Shown: positions 61,037 through 64,000 of the stretch, piece by piece
Numbering within the stretch: position 1 is the first letter of the stretch
How the letters are laid out: every line of letters begins with the position of its first letter
NCBI RefSeq assembly: GCF_001039355.2
Contig: NW_019775158.1
Location: 226,827 to 290,826, forward strand
Direction of reading: 5' to 3'
Length of the DNA stretch: 64,000 nt
Source of the DNA: Lingula anatina
Taxonomy: Eukaryota; Brachiopoda; Lingulata; Lingulida; Lingulidae
Notes under the pieces: generated by a model
The model's input: the letters and a program-made list of their open reading frames with translations, nothing else
Told to the model about the DNA's origin: nothing
Databases searched by the model: none
Program-made: the position numbers and the translations under genes

Positions 61037-62966
61037 TCAATAATCATGCCTCATTAACCAGTTGAAATACCGACATCTGTGGACCCTGGGTGTCCGATAT
61101 CTTCTCCTAGAGCATGGTTTGCATTGACCTGGACGTGCGGCCACTATGTCAGGCTCTTTACCCACTGCCACTATAGCCGTAAGAACCTCGGTCGCAAACA
61201 GATACTGGCGCTCTCTATCGAATGTTTCCACGGTGGTGGGCGTGTCCAGGTTGATTAATTGTCTGGAAGACGCTGTGTATGCCGGCCATTGGACGCTGAC
61301 TGGGTCACCAACATTTGGGTCACTGAAAAGACGAGAGTGTTGACTGATTAGCAAAACAATGAAAAACGATATTGAGCATACACGAAAATATATACTGACT
61401 TCGTAGTCAAGTCATACTTGACATGGATCCTTTTGTAGAGGGATATTTCATACAAATTAAATTACAGTTGATGGGGCCATTGAACTTAATGGGCATCAAC
61501 AACTTTTTTATTTCCATTTATAATATCATTAAGATTTCAACTGCAGTAAAATATTTCCGTTTTTAATCGTATGTTACCTGACCCTTACCCATTTTTAGCA
61601 AAGTTAGCTATATACCGCCTGATGATTCTTCCAAGTTCCAATTCTTCTGCCGTCAAGTTATATACATCCGGGTGCTGTTCAAAAACACCAAAATACAGAA
61701 TACGGGTGTCATAATGTTCAGCTCGTACAAAAGTCGATTTAGGTAAGTAAGAAGGTGGATAGCCAAGTCGGACAGATAATTTGTATTTATAAGTCGTGGC
61801 ACCTCCCGCTGCGTTCATTCTCGCCGACTCCTCTGCTGGCATTCCAAAGAGAATGTCAGTCATTTGTTGCACGGCCCGAGTCAAAATATCCAAAGGATCC
61901 ATGGGGTCTTGGATGAGACCGTATTCGTGAACCAAGGACCTAGCAACAGCTTTCTCCGCGCTTCTCATCTTGAACTGATAGAACATTGATGCATAAGTTT
62001 CGAGATTGAAGCGTTGCTGTGATACAGTAGGATTCCCTGCGAAAGGAAGTCTCAAGACGGTGCCGTCATGGGAGGTAGCACCTACCATATATCGAAGCCC
62101 GGATGTCACGTTTTCTCCCAGTAGTTCTCGTGGGTGTCTTGGTATAAATACTCCATCTATATTTGGTCGCCAGTCGAGTCCTCCTCGTAGCCCTTCCTCC
62201 CTAATCTTCGCTAATTCCAGAGCGTCCTTATTGCGGAGACAGCGAAGTCTTGCTCTTGGTTGAGGCATATCGCATCCGGCCAGTTTCGAAAACTCCAAAC
62301 TGACGTTCAAAGACTCCGTCAGAGACCAAGGTGCCAAGCTCGACCCACTCACTGATATCCCTCCCCGTATCAAACCACGATTTAGAGGAGAGATCATCTG
62401 AAAATCCACCGACGCTCCTCCTGCTGAATCACCGATAAGAGTTATACGATCAGAGTCTCCGCCAAACGGCTCAGCATTCTCCCGTACCCATTTAATAGCC
62501 GAGTGCTGGTCATAAAGGCCGTAATTTCCTCTGGCCTCGTCAGTCCCCGTGCTAAAGAACCCCAGGAAGCCCAGTCTATAGTTAATAGTGACGAGGACGA
62601 CATCAGACTCGAGTGCAACAATATCTCCAATATAAGTTGCACCTGTGCCTGCCCTGAAAGCACCACTGTGAAAATGAATCAAAATCGCCAGGCGAACGCC
62701 TGTCTGACGTAAAATATCAACACCACGTGGCACGTACACGTTCAAAAACAGACAATCTTCGTCACGTCTGATGTCGGTGATTGTTCGTCCTAGGTTTACA
62801 TAGGAAGAAATTGAGCTTTCAGGCTGCGGACAGTGGGGACCGAATTGTTTGGCTTGTCGAATGCTTTCTCCCCATCCAGGGTGACGTTCGGGATTGGCAA
62901 ATCGAAGTTTCCCAACTGGGGGTTTTGCATATGGTATCCCAAGGAAGCGATCAACTATACCTGCGC
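61037..62966 (-). CDS. Carboxylesterase CE3, exons 2-3 (exon 1 beyond window)
   Basis: Exons 62966-61589 and 61322-61037 (TGA), open throughout. Contains GIPYAKPPVG, EDCLFLNVYVP, HSGAF in place of the usual HGGGF, GNYGLYDQHSA, the FGGDSDRITLIGDSAGG nucleophile elbow, TSHDG and AEHYDT. It is closer to CE1 than to CE2 (shared REEGLRGGLDWRPNIDG insertion). The C-terminus differs from CE1 and CE2: after GKE the Lys-rich tail is replaced by a Cys/Arg-containing sequence ending in NWLMRHDY. No signal-peptide exon is seen between 62967 and 64000; CE2's first intron is 1.44 kb, so it could lie just outside. Confidence 0.85.
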
Positions 62967-63519
62967 CTATAGGGAGAAAATATCAGGAAATCATGACAAG
63001 AATGGTAATTGTACTATAGATGTTTTGAGTGTTTTGAAAGACCGACACATCCTTCTCATCAGTGGCTCTTCTGTCATAATTCACACCATTTCTATCGCGA
63101 ATCAGCTCTTCGCTAACGTGGGAAACACACTCACTCACACATAAACAAACACACACACACACACACATTTTAGTAGATTAAGTTACCAGACTGGCAGTAA
63201 TATGATTATTTTAGCCGTCTTGTACCATAAAATGTCCCCACAGGAAGCACAAAGTGTTGGTTTATTCCACTACAGATAACGTTTATTCAATAATGGGGAG
63301 AAAGTAGTACTAAACTCCTCTACCAAAAACAAAGTGTCACCCCTTACGAAATGCGTAAAATGATACAGAAAATCATGTCATCAATTAATGTTCTTTATTC
63401 AAATTCTAAAAGGATTTTTCTCCCCCCCCCCCCCCCAACGGAAAAAAATCCAATTGTATCATAAATGAATGAACTTACCATATAAAAAGATTGAAGCCAT
63501 ATTTTAGTATTTTGTACAG
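62967..63519. other. Intron 1 of CE3 (partial)
   Basis: Contains (CA)n at 63143-63165 and a C run at about 63422-63437. No exon. Confidence 0.5.
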
Positions 63520-64000
63520 TGGCCTCTGCATTGGAGGACGCAACTGTCGCGTGTGTGCATGTGGAATCAAAAAGTTCTGTAAAGTTTGCTCAGTGATGGC
63601 GTTCCACATACGGTGCAAAGATTAAGTGAGATAATTTTTTGTTTGCAGAATTATCCCTCAGTTATACATTTTTGAGGATATCCTTAACATTCTTAAAGAG
63701 TTTATGATCTATTGAATAAGCTGGCCATGAAGGGGAGGGGGGTCTGGTTCGCACATTACCAGCCTACTCTTGCATATGTTGTACGTGGAGTAGCATTATC
63801 ATGCTGAAACATTAATGGGTGATCATGGTCGCCAAACATTTTCGACAGAATTCCTTAAGTTCTTTATTACTTGGATGCAAGGGTCGGTGTTAAGGTTCCT
63901 GTTGACCACTGCCAGCTCGCCTGCATTACAATTGCCAATACTCCTCATCTATGACTTATGTTGGATGTGTCCTGTCGAACAGAGGCAGAAAACTGGCAAT
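63520..64000 (-). pseudogene. Decayed Tc1/mariner transposase fragment
   Basis: The minus strand reads MFQHDNATPRTTYARV around 63825-63780, matching the Tc1-family block around the second catalytic Asp (FQQDNARPHTA-type). It is followed, with frameshifts and stops, by remnants of the downstream PDLNPIEN region and a C-terminal segment near 63530-63600. The upstream part runs off the window. Confidence 0.7.

Overview
The window is animal nuclear DNA: AT-rich, intron-rich, with GT-AG introns of 0.1-4 kb, many microsatellites and many short non-autonomous DNA transposons. The gene content (SLC22A18-like transporter, Rab32/38-like GTPase, a tandem short-chain dehydrogenase cluster and a tandem secreted carboxylesterase cluster) and the strong allelic variation fit a marine invertebrate such as a brachiopod, mollusc or amphioxus. 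The sequence alone does not let me name the species.

Layout. (1) 1-10.2 kb, + strand: a short-chain dehydrogenase/reductase (SDR) cluster. One complete four-exon gene (copy C, 8341-10161, 284 aa) lies downstream of two tandem copies (A and B) that have exons 2-4 but no visible exon 1. Copy B is also broken by a 2.2 kb foldback-like transposon inside exon 3, with a clean 5-bp target duplication. (2) 12.3-15.7 kb, - strand: a seven-exon, 266-aa four-transmembrane protein with a cysteine-rich tail (CD20/MS4A-like topology). A YY1-like/E-box promoter candidate lies near 17.2 kb. (3) 18.5-24.2 kb, - strand: an eleven-exon, 450-aa major facilitator transporter resembling SLC22A18. A 935-bp near-perfect palindromic element lies just upstream. 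(4) 29.6-37.3 kb, + strand: a Rab32/38-like GTPase whose central exon(s) are missing at a single-N assembly join (36044). (5) 42.2-63 kb, - strand: a carboxylesterase/cholinesterase-type alpha/beta-hydrolase cluster. CE1 has a nonsense codon before the catalytic serine, CE2 is complete (587 aa), and CE3 lacks its first exon in the window. A further truncated copy lies between CE1 and CE2. (6) The last 0.5 kb is a decayed Tc1/mariner transposase.

An important caution for the 46-60 kb part: three long direct duplications (about 2.8, 1.4 and 2.0 kb) each meet exactly at a single N (48835, 53168, 57885). In each case the end of one contig repeats as the start of the next. This is best read as unmerged overlapping contig ends or alleles, so the apparent extra exons there should not be counted as genes.

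I see no prokaryotic-type system. The strongest structural novelty is the transposon biology: a foldback element built from a 12-bp motif and ~150-bp units that has disrupted an SDR exon, a long dsRNA-forming palindrome beside the transporter gene, and a small hairpin insertion with a 14-bp target duplication near CE1.
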